Of a DNA stretch of 64,000 nt, positions 18,022-26,600 are shown in pieces; position 1 is the first letter of the stretch, and every line of letters starts with the position of its first letter. The stretch is from positions 1 through 64,000 of the forward strand of contig CAKUTA010000008.1 in NCBI GenBank assembly GCA_934691625.1, given 5' to 3'. Both the position numbers and the translations under genes were made by a program. This DNA is from an uncultured Bacteroidales bacterium (GTDB taxonomy: Bacteria > Bacteroidota > Bacteroidia > Bacteroidales > UBA932). Below the pieces are notes generated by a model that saw nothing but the letters and a program-made list of their open reading frames with translations, was not told where the DNA came from and ran no database searches.

Positions 18022-18942
18022 ATGACAGATAAGGACATCCGCAACGAGTGGAAAAATCACTATCATGACACGCTTCCGGAAGAAGACCTCGACAAGGCCT
18101 TTATCAAGGTGATGTCTGCCGCAGACAAGATAGAAGATGCAAGAACGGAAACTGTCCGTTCCGGCTTCAGGCACAAGATACGCAGAATCGCATTGGCATG
18201 TACGGCAGCTGCCGCAATGCTGGTTCTCATCCCATGGCTCACATTGAGCATCAGCGGACATCTGGAGCAGCACGATGAGACGGAAGCCATGACACCCAGG
18301 CTCTGCGAGGTTTCCACCCATAACGGGGAGACCCGTGAAGTGGTTCTTCCTGACGGCTCCAGGATTCTGCTCAATGCCGGCTCAGTCATTATCTACCCGG
18401 AGCAGTTCTGCACCACGGAGCGCACAGTGTTCCTGTCAGGGGAGGCCATCTTCGAAGTAACTCATAATGAAAAGCTTCCGTTCACTGTCAACACTTCTGA
18501 CATAGCCATCCAGGTACATGGGACCACGTTCAATGTGAACGCATATCCGGAATCAGGCAGCACCTCGGCGACGCTATGCGAGGGCAGCATATCTGCCACA
18601 TTGAAAAGCAGCGGAAGAAGCATAAGCATGGTGCCGGACGAGAGACTCGCCTACAACAGGCTCACAGGAGAGACTACATTATCCCATGTAAACGCGGCGG
18701 AGGATACGGCATGGCAGCGCGGAGACATGTGCTTCCGCTCGGAGACCATACATGGTATAGCCAGGGAAATAGAGCGCAAGTACGGAATCAACACCTACAT
18801 AACATCAGGTAAGTACGACGATATGATTCTGACGGCGAAGTTCGTGCATGGAGAGACTCTCGACCAGATGCTCAGAGCCATCTGCAAGCTTGTGCCTGGC
18901 ATGAAATACCGCATAGAGAACGACAGCGTATATATAAGATAA
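18022..18942 (+). CDS. FecR-family anti-sigma factor (with DUF4974)
   Basis: A 306-residue inner-membrane protein. Residues 1-50 form the cytoplasmic sigma-binding part, a single membrane helix follows (IALACTAAAAMLVLIPWLTLSI, about 55-76), then a periplasmic FecR domain (VVLPDGSRILLNAGSVIIYPEQF, VFLSGEAIFEVTHNEKLPFTV, VHGTTFNVNAY). The C-terminal DUF4974 part ends LKMRAIC-like (DQMLRAICKLVPGMKYRIE). It is divergent from the sigma gene and 99 bp before the STN-bearing SusC, the standard sigma/anti-sigma/transducer arrangement. Start at 18022 chosen since the upstream frame runs into the sigma gene. Confidence 0.9.
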   Translation: MTDKDIRNEWKNHYHDTLPEEDLDKAFIKVMSAADKIEDARTETVRSGFRHKIRRIALACTAAAAMLVLIPWLTLSISGHLEQHDETEAMTPRLCEVSTHNGETREVVLPDGSRILLNAGSVIIYPEQFCTTERTVFLSGEAIFEVTHNEKLPFTVNTSDIAIQVHGTTFNVNAYPESGSTSATLCEGSISATLKSSGRSISMVPDERLAYNRLTGETTLSHVNAAEDTAWQRGDMCFRSETIHGIAREIERKYGINTYITSGKYDDMILTAKFVHGETLDQMLRAICKLVPGMKYRIENDSVYIR

Positions 18943-19041
18943 CACAAACTGAACAAATCCGTAACAACACATAATGATATTTGCAGGAGAAAAGTCCTGA
19001 AATAATATAAAAACGTTATATAACACCAACAAAAACAGTCT

Positions 19042-22000
19042 ATGAAGCAGATTAAACATTATCTGATCACGCTTCTGCTGACCATGATAACGGCAACAGG
19101 AATCCACGCCCAGGACCAGGCGGTGACATTCCCGTCCGGGGCCATGACAGTCAGGCAAGCGTTTGAAGCTATTGAGCATCAGCTAGGTATGACAGTAGCT
19201 TACAACGAGAGTCTTCTCGACGTGAACAGACAGGTAGCTCCGCCATCAGGAAAACCCGTGATGGAGGCGATGTCGGCCATCCTCGATGGCACCGGAATGC
19301 AGGCGAGTCTGGACGGGAAGATGATTCTCATAGTGAAGGCCGACCAGACATCCGGACCCGCTGAATACAAGGGACGTGTCATCGACCAGTCAGGTCCTGT
19401 CCCGGGAGCAATGATCATGCTCGACGGCAAGAAGGATAACGTCTCCATGACCGACATGGACGGGTATTTCTCCATAAAGGCAGAACCTGGACAGCCATTC
19501 ATCGTATCAATGATGGGCTACAAGGAATACTCCTCCAGGTTCGGCAGCCAGACAAGCGGCATTGTCATAACCCTTGAGGAAGATGTCGATCTTCTCGAGG
19601 AATCAGTCGTGGTCGGATATGGAGTACAGAAGAAGGTGAACCTCACAGGCGCTGTCGGAGTCATCAGCGGCAAGGACTTGAACAATAGACCGGTAACCAA
19701 TGCTGCCCAGGCGCTGCAGGGAGCAGATCCTTCACTCATGATGAGCATGAGCAACGGTTCTATCGAGGGAAAGGAATACAGCGTGAAGATCCGTGGACAG
19801 GTGTCATTGAATTCCGGCAGTCCGCTGATACTCGTGGACGGCATCGAGTCCTCGCTCTCGCAGGTGAACCCGAATGATATCGAATCGGTATCCGTCCTGA
19901 AGGATGCTTCAGCCTGTGCCATCTATGGCGCCACAGCATCGGCAGGCGTCGTCCTCATCACCACCAAGAGCGGAAAGTCAGGAGACCTGAAGGTCACATA
20001 CAACGGACGCGGAGGCGTGGCTTTCAACACTACACGCACAGATTTCCTCACCACAGGATACGACTACGTGAACCTCTCCAACGAGTTCACCCTGCATTCT
20101 GGCAAAGGCTATGTGGCATGGAACTACACCGACGAGGAGATGCAGATGCTCTACGACCGCAGGAACGACAAGACCGAGAATCCTGACAGGCCATGGGTCT
20201 ACACCAATGACAAGGGTAAGTACCGCTACCTCGGAAACTTCGACTGGTACGGGTACATCTTCAAGAGGACCCGTCCTGAGACCGAGCACAACGTCACCAT
20301 CAATGGCGGAAATGAAAAGATAAACTACTATGTCAGTGGACGTTACCTCTATCGCGAGGGTGTCTTCAACAATGCCAGCGAAGATATCATGAACGGCTAT
20401 TCCTTCCGCGCGAAGGTCAATGCCCATGTAAAGCCCTGGCTCCACTACACCGGAAACATGAGCTATGAAGGCTCTGCCTATAATTATGGAGGATTCTGGG
20501 AGCAGGACGGCTCTGAAGGCCTCACATCGCAGGGTATTCTCTGGAACATAACACAGAACATCAGCCCTACCATCGTGCCGGTGAACCCTGACGGAACCAC
20601 CACGATGTACACCAACGGCATCCAGTTCGCGGACTCCCCTATCGCATCAGGACGAGGCGGAGTGTTCACAGACGGAAGGAACAAGAACTCCAGAAAGGTA
20701 AACTCATGGATTATCACGAACAGGCTTGTGTTCGATCTCACCAAGTGGCTGAATATCACCGCTGACTACACATACAGGCGCCGCGACAACCTGAACAGCT
20801 ACCGTTCATATCCTACAGCCAACACATGGGACAAGAACATGAAGACCATCACGGAGCTCAGCAACGGATCCGTCTATGATTTCTATCATGAAGCACGCAC
20901 ATATCTTAATGTGCATGTCGCAAATGCCTATTTCAATGTCAACAAGTCCTGGGGGAACCACAATCTCACAGCCGTCGCAGGTATGCAGTTCCAGGACTCC
21001 CGCTCATCCACATCTACCATACGGCAGAAAGGTTCAATCTCAGACAAGCTGGCATTCATCAACATGGCCCAGGGCACAATCGAGAGAGCCGACGAGAAGA
21101 ACACAGCCTACAGGACTTTGGGCTTCTTCGCACGTGTGAACTATGACTGGAAAGGCAGATACCTTCTCGAGGTATCCGGCAGGCAGGATGGATCATCAAG
21201 ATTCGCCAGAGGCAACAGATGGGCGTTCTACCCTTCCGCATCCGCAGGATGGCGTCTGTCCGAGGAGAACTTCTGGGGCGGTCTGAAAGGCTGGTGGGAC
21301 AATGCCAAGATCCGCGCGTCTTATGGCTCCCTCGGAAATCAGCAGGTAAGCAACTACTCCTATATCAGCACATTGAGTACATCAATGATGAGCTACACCT
21401 TCGACGGCACAAATCTCGCCGGCAAGGTCAGCACTCCCGGAGCCATAACCGAAGGACTTACATGGGAGACAGTCATAACATACAACATTGGAGCCGACCT
21501 CGGATTCTTCGGCAACAGGCTGAACGCCAGCGCTGACTTCTATATCAGAGACACCAAGGACATGCTTACTTCATCGCAGGAACTCCCGGCGGTATTCGGA
21601 ACCAGCTCGCCTAAGATCAACGGTGCGAATCTCCGCACCAAGGGATATGAAATCACATTGTCATGGAAAGACCAGGTCAAGGCTGCAGGAAAGCCGCTCT
21701 ACTACTCTATATCAGGCTCCCTCGGTGACTATGTGACCACCATCACCAAGTTCGACAACCCGACAAGATCCCTGGGACAGCATTACGTCGGAGAACGGCT
21801 CGGCGATATCTGGGGCTACCAGGTGGCTGGCCTGTTCAAGACAGACGAGGAAGCCGCAGAATATCAGTCAAGGATTAACGACAAGGCTGTCAACGATGTA
21901 GTATATAAATGCGGCGTAGCGTCAATGGCTAAGCTGATGGCTGGTGATGTCAAGTTCGTGGACAGGAACGGAGACGGTGTCATCAACACAGGTGAAAACA

Positions 22001-22563
22001 CTGTCGATAACCCTGGCGACCGATACATTATCGGCAACAACCGTCCTAGATACACCTACTCGTTCAGAGGTGACATCGACTGGTACGGCTTCAATCTTTC
22101 AGTATTCTTCCAGGGCGTAGGACACTGCGACTGGATGCCACCTAAGAACTGCTCATACTTCTGGAGCCTGTACGGATTCCCGGCATCATCATTCGTGCCT
22201 GCAGACTTCGAATCCAGGACATGGACGGAAGACCGCAGAAATTCATATTTCCCGAGAAGGCGAGGATATTCGACATATTCAAACAGTGCACTCGGCGTAA
22301 ACACTGACAGATATCTTCAGAATGCGGCATATCTCCGCCTGAAGAACATCACACTCGGCTATACCCTTCCACTGAAGCCGAACAAGGCTGTAGAGAAAGT
22401 CCGCTTCTATGTCACGGGCGAGAACCTCTGGTACTGGTCCCCTATGAAGAAGCATACGAAATACGTCGATCCGGAGGTGGCTACCGCATCATCCAACCAG
22501 AATGACGACTGCATCTACCCATTCTCCAGGACAGTATCTCTCGGCATCGACATAACCTTCTAA
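19042..22563 (+). CDS. SusC-family TonB-dependent transporter with N-terminal STN signalling domain
   Basis: A 1173-residue protein. Signal peptide to about residue 24 (GIHAQ), then a secretin/TonB N-terminal (STN) domain (about 30-95, FPSGAMTVRQAFEAIEHQLG and MSAILDGTGMQASL), a carboxypeptidase-regulatory-like domain (YKGRVIDQSGPVPGAMIMLD), the plug (SPLILVDGIESSLSQVNPND, SVLKDASACAIYGATASAG) and the barrel, ending VSLGIDITF. The STN domain should contact the FecR protein encoded upstream, so ligand binding would release the sigma factor and induce this operon. It is the first of six genes (19042-34175) with gaps of at most 12 bp. The cargo is probably a product of the phosphodiester and esterase enzymes encoded downstream. 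Confidence 0.95.
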   Translation: MKQIKHYLITLLLTMITATGIHAQDQAVTFPSGAMTVRQAFEAIEHQLGMTVAYNESLLDVNRQVAPPSGKPVMEAMSAILDGTGMQASLDGKMILIVKADQTSGPAEYKGRVIDQSGPVPGAMIMLDGKKDNVSMTDMDGYFSIKAEPGQPFIVSMMGYKEYSSRFGSQTSGIVITLEEDVDLLEESVVVGYGVQKKVNLTGAVGVISGKDLNNRPVTNAAQALQGADPSLMMSMSNGSIEGKEYSVKIRGQVSLNSGSPLILVDGIESSLSQVNPNDIESVSVLKDASACAIYGATASAGVVLITTKSGKSGDLKVTYNGRGGVAFNTTRTDFLTTGYDYVNLSNEFTLHSGKGYVAWNYTDEEMQMLYDRRNDKTENPDRPWVYTNDKGKYRYLGNFDWYGYIFKRTRPETEHNVTINGGNEKINYYVSGRYLYREGVFNNASEDIMNGYSFRAKVNAHVKPWLHYTGNMSYEGSAYNYGGFWEQDGSEGLTSQGILWNITQNISPTIVPVNPDGTTTMYTNGIQFADSPIASGRGGVFTDGRNKNSRKVNSWIITNRLVFDLTKWLNITADYTYRRRDNLNSYRSYPTANTWDKNMKTITELSNGSVYDFYHEARTYLNVHVANAYFNVNKSWGNHNLTAVAGMQFQDSRSSTSTIRQKGSISDKLAFINMAQGTIERADEKNTAYRTLGFFARVNYDWKGRYLLEVSGRQDGSSRFARGNRWAFYPSASAGWRLSEENFWGGLKGWWDNAKIRASYGSLGNQQVSNYSYISTLSTSMMSYTFDGTNLAGKVSTPGAITEGLTWETVITYNIGADLGFFGNRLNASADFYIRDTKDMLTSSQELPAVFGTSSPKINGANLRTKGYEITLSWKDQVKAAGKPLYYSISGSLGDYVTTITKFDNPTRSLGQHYVGERLGDIWGYQVAGLFKTDEEAAEYQSRINDKAVNDVVYKCGVASMAKLMAGDVKFVDRNGDGVINTGENTVDNPGDRYIIGNNRPRYTYSFRGDIDWYGFNLSVFFQGVGHCDWMPPKNCSYFWSLYGFPASSFVPADFESRTWTEDRRNSYFPRRRGYSTYSNSALGVNTDRYLQNAAYLRLKNITLGYTLPLKPNKAVEKVRFYVTGENLWYWSPMKKHTKYVDPEVATASSNQNDDCIYPFSRTVSLGIDITF

Positions 22564-22571
22564 AACAGAGA

Positions 22572-24434
22572 ATGAAAATGAAAAGAATATACAATATTTT
22601 GATTTCCGGGCTGTCAATGCTCGCGTTCTCGTCATGCGAGGGATATCTGGACAAGTTCCCGGAAACCGACCTGTCCCCGGAGACATTCTACTCCAATGAG
22701 AAAGAGCTGGAGCTGGCGACAAACGGCTTCTATTCAATGCTCTCCAAACCAGACGGAACATTCGACGGAGCGCTGCAGGACAACGATCTGCAGTATCACG
22801 TATCCCTGAGCAGCATCCAGATGGGAAGCAGATCGGCGGAAAACGAGTCCTGGAGCACAAGCACATGGTCTGACCTCCGGGATCTGAACTACTACCTCGA
22901 GCATTCTGTAAACTGCACCAGTGAGGATATCCGCAAAAAATATGACGGAGTCGCCTATTTCTTCAGGGCAATGTTCTATTACGAGAAAGTTCGCAAATAC
23001 GGTGATATGCCATGGTACGACCATGTGATCTCAGACTCTGACAAGGCGAGCCTGTACCGCCCGCGCGACTCCAGGGGCTTCGTAATGCAGAAAGTCATGG
23101 AAGACCTTGACAAGGCCATCGACGGGCTTCCTGTCACCTGGACCGAAGGAGTGTACCGCGTGAGCAAATATGCAGCCTATGCATTCAAGTCACGCGTAGC
23201 CCTGTTCGAGGGTACATGGAGAAAATACCATGATGTGCCTGATGAGACCTACACGAAGGAAGACGGGACACAGATAACGCTGTCCTCTGAATACTTCCTG
23301 CAGCAGGCGGCAGATGCGGCAAAGGCAGTCATCGACTATGGCAAGTACAAGATGTACAAGGGCGAGACTATCGTGAAAGGCCAGCCGTACAGGGACTACT
23401 TTGTGCTTGAGGATGCAGAGACCAGCGAGACAATCTTCGCAAGACGCTTCCTCTATACAGCAGAGATGAACATCCGCCACGGAGTGCAGTTCACATACAA
23501 GAACCTGCGTTATTCATTGACAAGAGCCCTTGCATACCATTATCTCATGGCGGACGGGACCCCGTTCCAGAACCAGGATGGATGGCAGACTATGCAGTTC
23601 AATGAAGAGTTCACAGGAAGGGACCCGCGTATGGCGCAGACCATCGCGGCACCTGATTATGTGGCTGTGGGCACAGATGCATCCACGAAATATTATCCGA
23701 ACTGCAAGGACTATGAAAGAAGCGGCTACAGGCCTATCAAGTATTTTTCTGACGACACCCATGACGGAGCCACCACCTCGACTACAGACTATGCGATCAT
23801 CCGCTATGGGGAAGTCCTCCTGAACTATGCCGAGGCAAAGGCCGAGCTGGGCCAGGCTGACCAGACCGTCATCGACCAGACTATCAATGTCATACGTGCC
23901 CGTGTAAACATGCCGGCACTCGATGTTGCGAAAGCCGATGCTGCTCCGGATGCATTCCTGAGCTCATACTATACCGACAAGCATCTGGAAGGTCCTGACA
24001 AAGGGCTTATCCTGGAGATACGGCGTGAACGTACAGTGGAGCTTGTCAATGAAGGCTTCCGCCTCTGGGACATGCTGCGCTGGCATGAAGGACAGCAGCT
24101 CTGCCCTGGCTCCAACACCCTGGGACCTGGATTCATAGGATGCTGGTTCCCTGGACTCGGAGAATATGATATGAACAATGACGGCACACCTGACCTCTGC
24201 ATCTATAGCGGAACAGCACCGGCAACAGACTGCGAGAATACGCTCAATGTCGCTGACGGAAAGGAGAATACACTTTCCGAAGGCACCAGCGGCTATCTCG
24301 TGCAGTTCAAGGACCAGAACTACAAATGGGAAGAAAAGGACTACCTCTACCCTATTCCTGTCAAGCAGATACAGATCTATCCTAAAGACGAGGAGACAGG
24401 GAAGAGCGTGCTGACACAGAATCCAGGCTATTAA
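22572..24434 (+). CDS. SusD/RagB-family outer membrane lipoprotein
   Basis: A 620-residue SusD protein, on the long side for the family. Lipobox LAFSSC followed by the SusD start GYLDKFPETDLSPETFYSNE. Internal helices such as YDGVAYFFRAMFYYEKVRKY, and the late signature LILEIRRERTVELVNEGFRL and LYPIPVKQIQIYP. It caps the SusC encoded 8 bp upstream and determines glycan specificity. Starts at 22572 and 22578 are both possible. Confidence 0.93.
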   Translation: MKMKRIYNILISGLSMLAFSSCEGYLDKFPETDLSPETFYSNEKELELATNGFYSMLSKPDGTFDGALQDNDLQYHVSLSSIQMGSRSAENESWSTSTWSDLRDLNYYLEHSVNCTSEDIRKKYDGVAYFFRAMFYYEKVRKYGDMPWYDHVISDSDKASLYRPRDSRGFVMQKVMEDLDKAIDGLPVTWTEGVYRVSKYAAYAFKSRVALFEGTWRKYHDVPDETYTKEDGTQITLSSEYFLQQAADAAKAVIDYGKYKMYKGETIVKGQPYRDYFVLEDAETSETIFARRFLYTAEMNIRHGVQFTYKNLRYSLTRALAYHYLMADGTPFQNQDGWQTMQFNEEFTGRDPRMAQTIAAPDYVAVGTDASTKYYPNCKDYERSGYRPIKYFSDDTHDGATTSTTDYAIIRYGEVLLNYAEAKAELGQADQTVIDQTINVIRARVNMPALDVAKADAAPDAFLSSYYTDKHLEGPDKGLILEIRRERTVELVNEGFRLWDMLRWHEGQQLCPGSNTLGPGFIGCWFPGLGEYDMNNDGTPDLCIYSGTAPATDCENTLNVADGKENTLSEGTSGYLVQFKDQNYKWEEKDYLYPIPVKQIQIYPKDEETGKSVLTQNPGY

Positions 24435-24446
24435 TACACTGAAAAC

Positions 24447-26594
24447 ATGAAACGCTCTAGAATATTATTTACGACATTCGCCGCACTCCTTGTCATGGGG
24501 TGCAGCGAATACGATGACTCGGCACTCTGGAAGAAAGTGGACGAGACGCAAAAGCAGCTGACTGAACTCTCCGAATCGCTCACACAGCTGGAAGGGCAGA
24601 TAGGGCTTCTCACCGCCGCAAAGACAGGAGGTGTCATCACCGATATCAAGGAAAATCCTGACGGAGGATTCACTGTCATCTACACCACAGCCGACGGAAA
24701 AAGCGCCACAGCTTCGGTGGCATCGAAAGAAGACCTGACAGATACGGACATCATCGGAACGAAAGAGGAGAACGGCATTCTCTACTGGACCATAACAGCA
24801 GGAGGAAAGACTACAGTCCTCACCGACAAGGACGGGGCGAAGATTCCTGTCTCGGGCAGGGAGCCTTCATTCACGACAGACAAGGATGGCTACTGGATGG
24901 TAAACGGCAGCTATATACTCGACAGCAACGGCGAGAAGATGAAGTCTGAAGGAAAGAAAGTATCCCTTCTCTCCGGAATGACACGGAATGAAGACGGCAC
25001 CGTGACATTCACATTGGCAGACGGCTCCTCAGTGACCGTGGACACGGCCGAAAGCTTCGCGCTCAAGGTTTATCTCGACGGCAGCGAGGTCTCAGGAGAA
25101 ATCAAGGTCGAGGACGGAACCTCAGAGCTCGGATTCACATATACATTGACCGGGAAAGCAGCCTCAGGCGCCATAGTCAGGCTGACCAGGACAGAGGACA
25201 TCGAGGCTTCAGTCGATACCAGTGCAAGGAAAATCAATGTCAATGTACCTTCAGACCTTAGAAAGGCCAGGTTCACCATCGCAGCCGTGGACAAAGGAGG
25301 CAGAATGATAATGCGTACCGTCCATCTGCGCGGGACATTCTCAGTGGAGACAGAGAACGAGCTCTGGAAGACCGTTGAGGAGAAGCTGCTTGCACCTGGC
25401 TGCAACTACTACAGTATGGAATTCAAGAATGTCACCAGAAAGATGCATGTGCTGGAGATCGACCTGACAAATCCAGGGCTCGAAGTCACCACGGCATACG
25501 CAGACGACATCGTCCCGAATCCTAACGCCAATGCGAACAAGAACAACGGGTTCAATCTCCGCGAGACGCTGTCGCAGCTATGCGCACGCAAGACGGCCGA
25601 AGGCGAGGATGTAGTCGCAGGCATCAACACCGGCTATTTCGATTCCAATGATGGCTTCGGAAGAGGTCCCCACATCGAGGAAGGGGAACTGGTGTACATG
25701 AACAATCCTGCTGTCGTATCAGCCCTTGGAAACCATGCATGGGCATTCACCATCTTCAGGGACAACACCGCCTCATGCGGGAAAAAGGAGTTCTCCGGAA
25801 AGATAGAGGTCGCCGGGAAAGAATATCAGTTCTATTCCGTGAACGACACCATTGTGCGTGGCAACAGCGCTTCACGCATGGCATCCTATCCTATAAACCT
25901 GTACACATCCAGATATGTAAAGTATCCTCATCCGGAACGTCAGGATATAGTCAACAAACTCTCGGACAAGGCATTGTATATCATAGCAAAATATAAGGAA
26001 GACAACATGACCGTGAACAGCGGCTGGTTCAGCGCCACTGTAACCGCCATATCAGACGGCAGGACAGCAGCGCTGGATGAGGTGCCTTATCTCACGGACA
26101 GGAAAGAGGTCGGCATCCAGATAACAGGAAAGACAGCCGATGAAATCGCAGCAGCTGTAAAGGCCGGAGATGAAATCAGACTGAGCGCAGAGATGTCAGT
26201 GGAGGGCACGGTGAAGCCTATCTTCACACAGAACTCCACCATGTGGCATTTCGTGACAGATGGCAGGAACACCCTCAACACTGTGCCTGCAAACCATGAT
26301 TTCCGCACATTGATAGACCCTATGACATTCGTCTGCGTCGATAGAAGCGGCTCCCGAATAATGCTTGCCGAAATCGACGGACGCCAGGAAGGATACTCGA
26401 TAGGTGTCAATGCTGAAGAGGTCACTGACATATCGCTGCACCTCGGAGCCTGGAACGCCACCCGTTTCGACGGAGGCGGCTCGTCTGCAATGTGGGCAAA
26501 GAAGGACGGTGTCTCCGGACTCGTGAGCCATCCAAGCGACAGCAAGGGCGAGCGCAGCTGTATGAACTATATATATGTACGCATAAAGAAATAG
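24447..26594 (+). CDS. Surface phosphodiester glycosidase (NAGPA/DUF2233 domain) with DUF4988 N-terminus
   Basis: A 715-residue lipoprotein (lipobox LLVMGC). Residues about 25-55 form a coiled coil, followed by a DUF4988-like module (about 55-190, with YWTITAGG and the repeated KDGYWMVNG type motif). The C-terminal half is the NAGPA phosphodiester glycosidase domain: INTGYFDSNDG at about 392-402, RFDGGGSSAMW at about 673-683 and GERSCMNYIYV near 700-710, the signature positions of DUF2233. Known members cleave sugar-1-phosphodiester bonds, as in the lysosomal uncovering enzyme. It lies 12 bp after SusD. It suggests that the PUL substrate contains sugar phosphodiesters, for example a teichoic-acid-like or phosphoglycan polymer; this is inference. 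Confidence 0.85.
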   Translation: MKRSRILFTTFAALLVMGCSEYDDSALWKKVDETQKQLTELSESLTQLEGQIGLLTAAKTGGVITDIKENPDGGFTVIYTTADGKSATASVASKEDLTDTDIIGTKEENGILYWTITAGGKTTVLTDKDGAKIPVSGREPSFTTDKDGYWMVNGSYILDSNGEKMKSEGKKVSLLSGMTRNEDGTVTFTLADGSSVTVDTAESFALKVYLDGSEVSGEIKVEDGTSELGFTYTLTGKAASGAIVRLTRTEDIEASVDTSARKINVNVPSDLRKARFTIAAVDKGGRMIMRTVHLRGTFSVETENELWKTVEEKLLAPGCNYYSMEFKNVTRKMHVLEIDLTNPGLEVTTAYADDIVPNPNANANKNNGFNLRETLSQLCARKTAEGEDVVAGINTGYFDSNDGFGRGPHIEEGELVYMNNPAVVSALGNHAWAFTIFRDNTASCGKKEFSGKIEVAGKEYQFYSVNDTIVRGNSASRMASYPINLYTSRYVKYPHPERQDIVNKLSDKALYIIAKYKEDNMTVNSGWFSATVTAISDGRTAALDEVPYLTDRKEVGIQITGKTADEIAAAVKAGDEIRLSAEMSVEGTVKPIFTQNSTMWHFVTDGRNTLNTVPANHDFRTLIDPMTFVCVDRSGSRIMLAEIDGRQEGYSIGVNAEEVTDISLHLGAWNATRFDGGGSSAMWAKKDGVSGLVSHPSDSKGERSCMNYIYVRIKK

Positions 26595-26600
26595 GACAAC

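Noticed and set aside
18957..18984. ECF-sigma-dependent promoter (GTAAC with a downstream TATTTG) before the second SusC
   Set aside because: The words are present in 18957-18984, but I have no reliable consensus for the cognate sigma factor, so it is not annotated.
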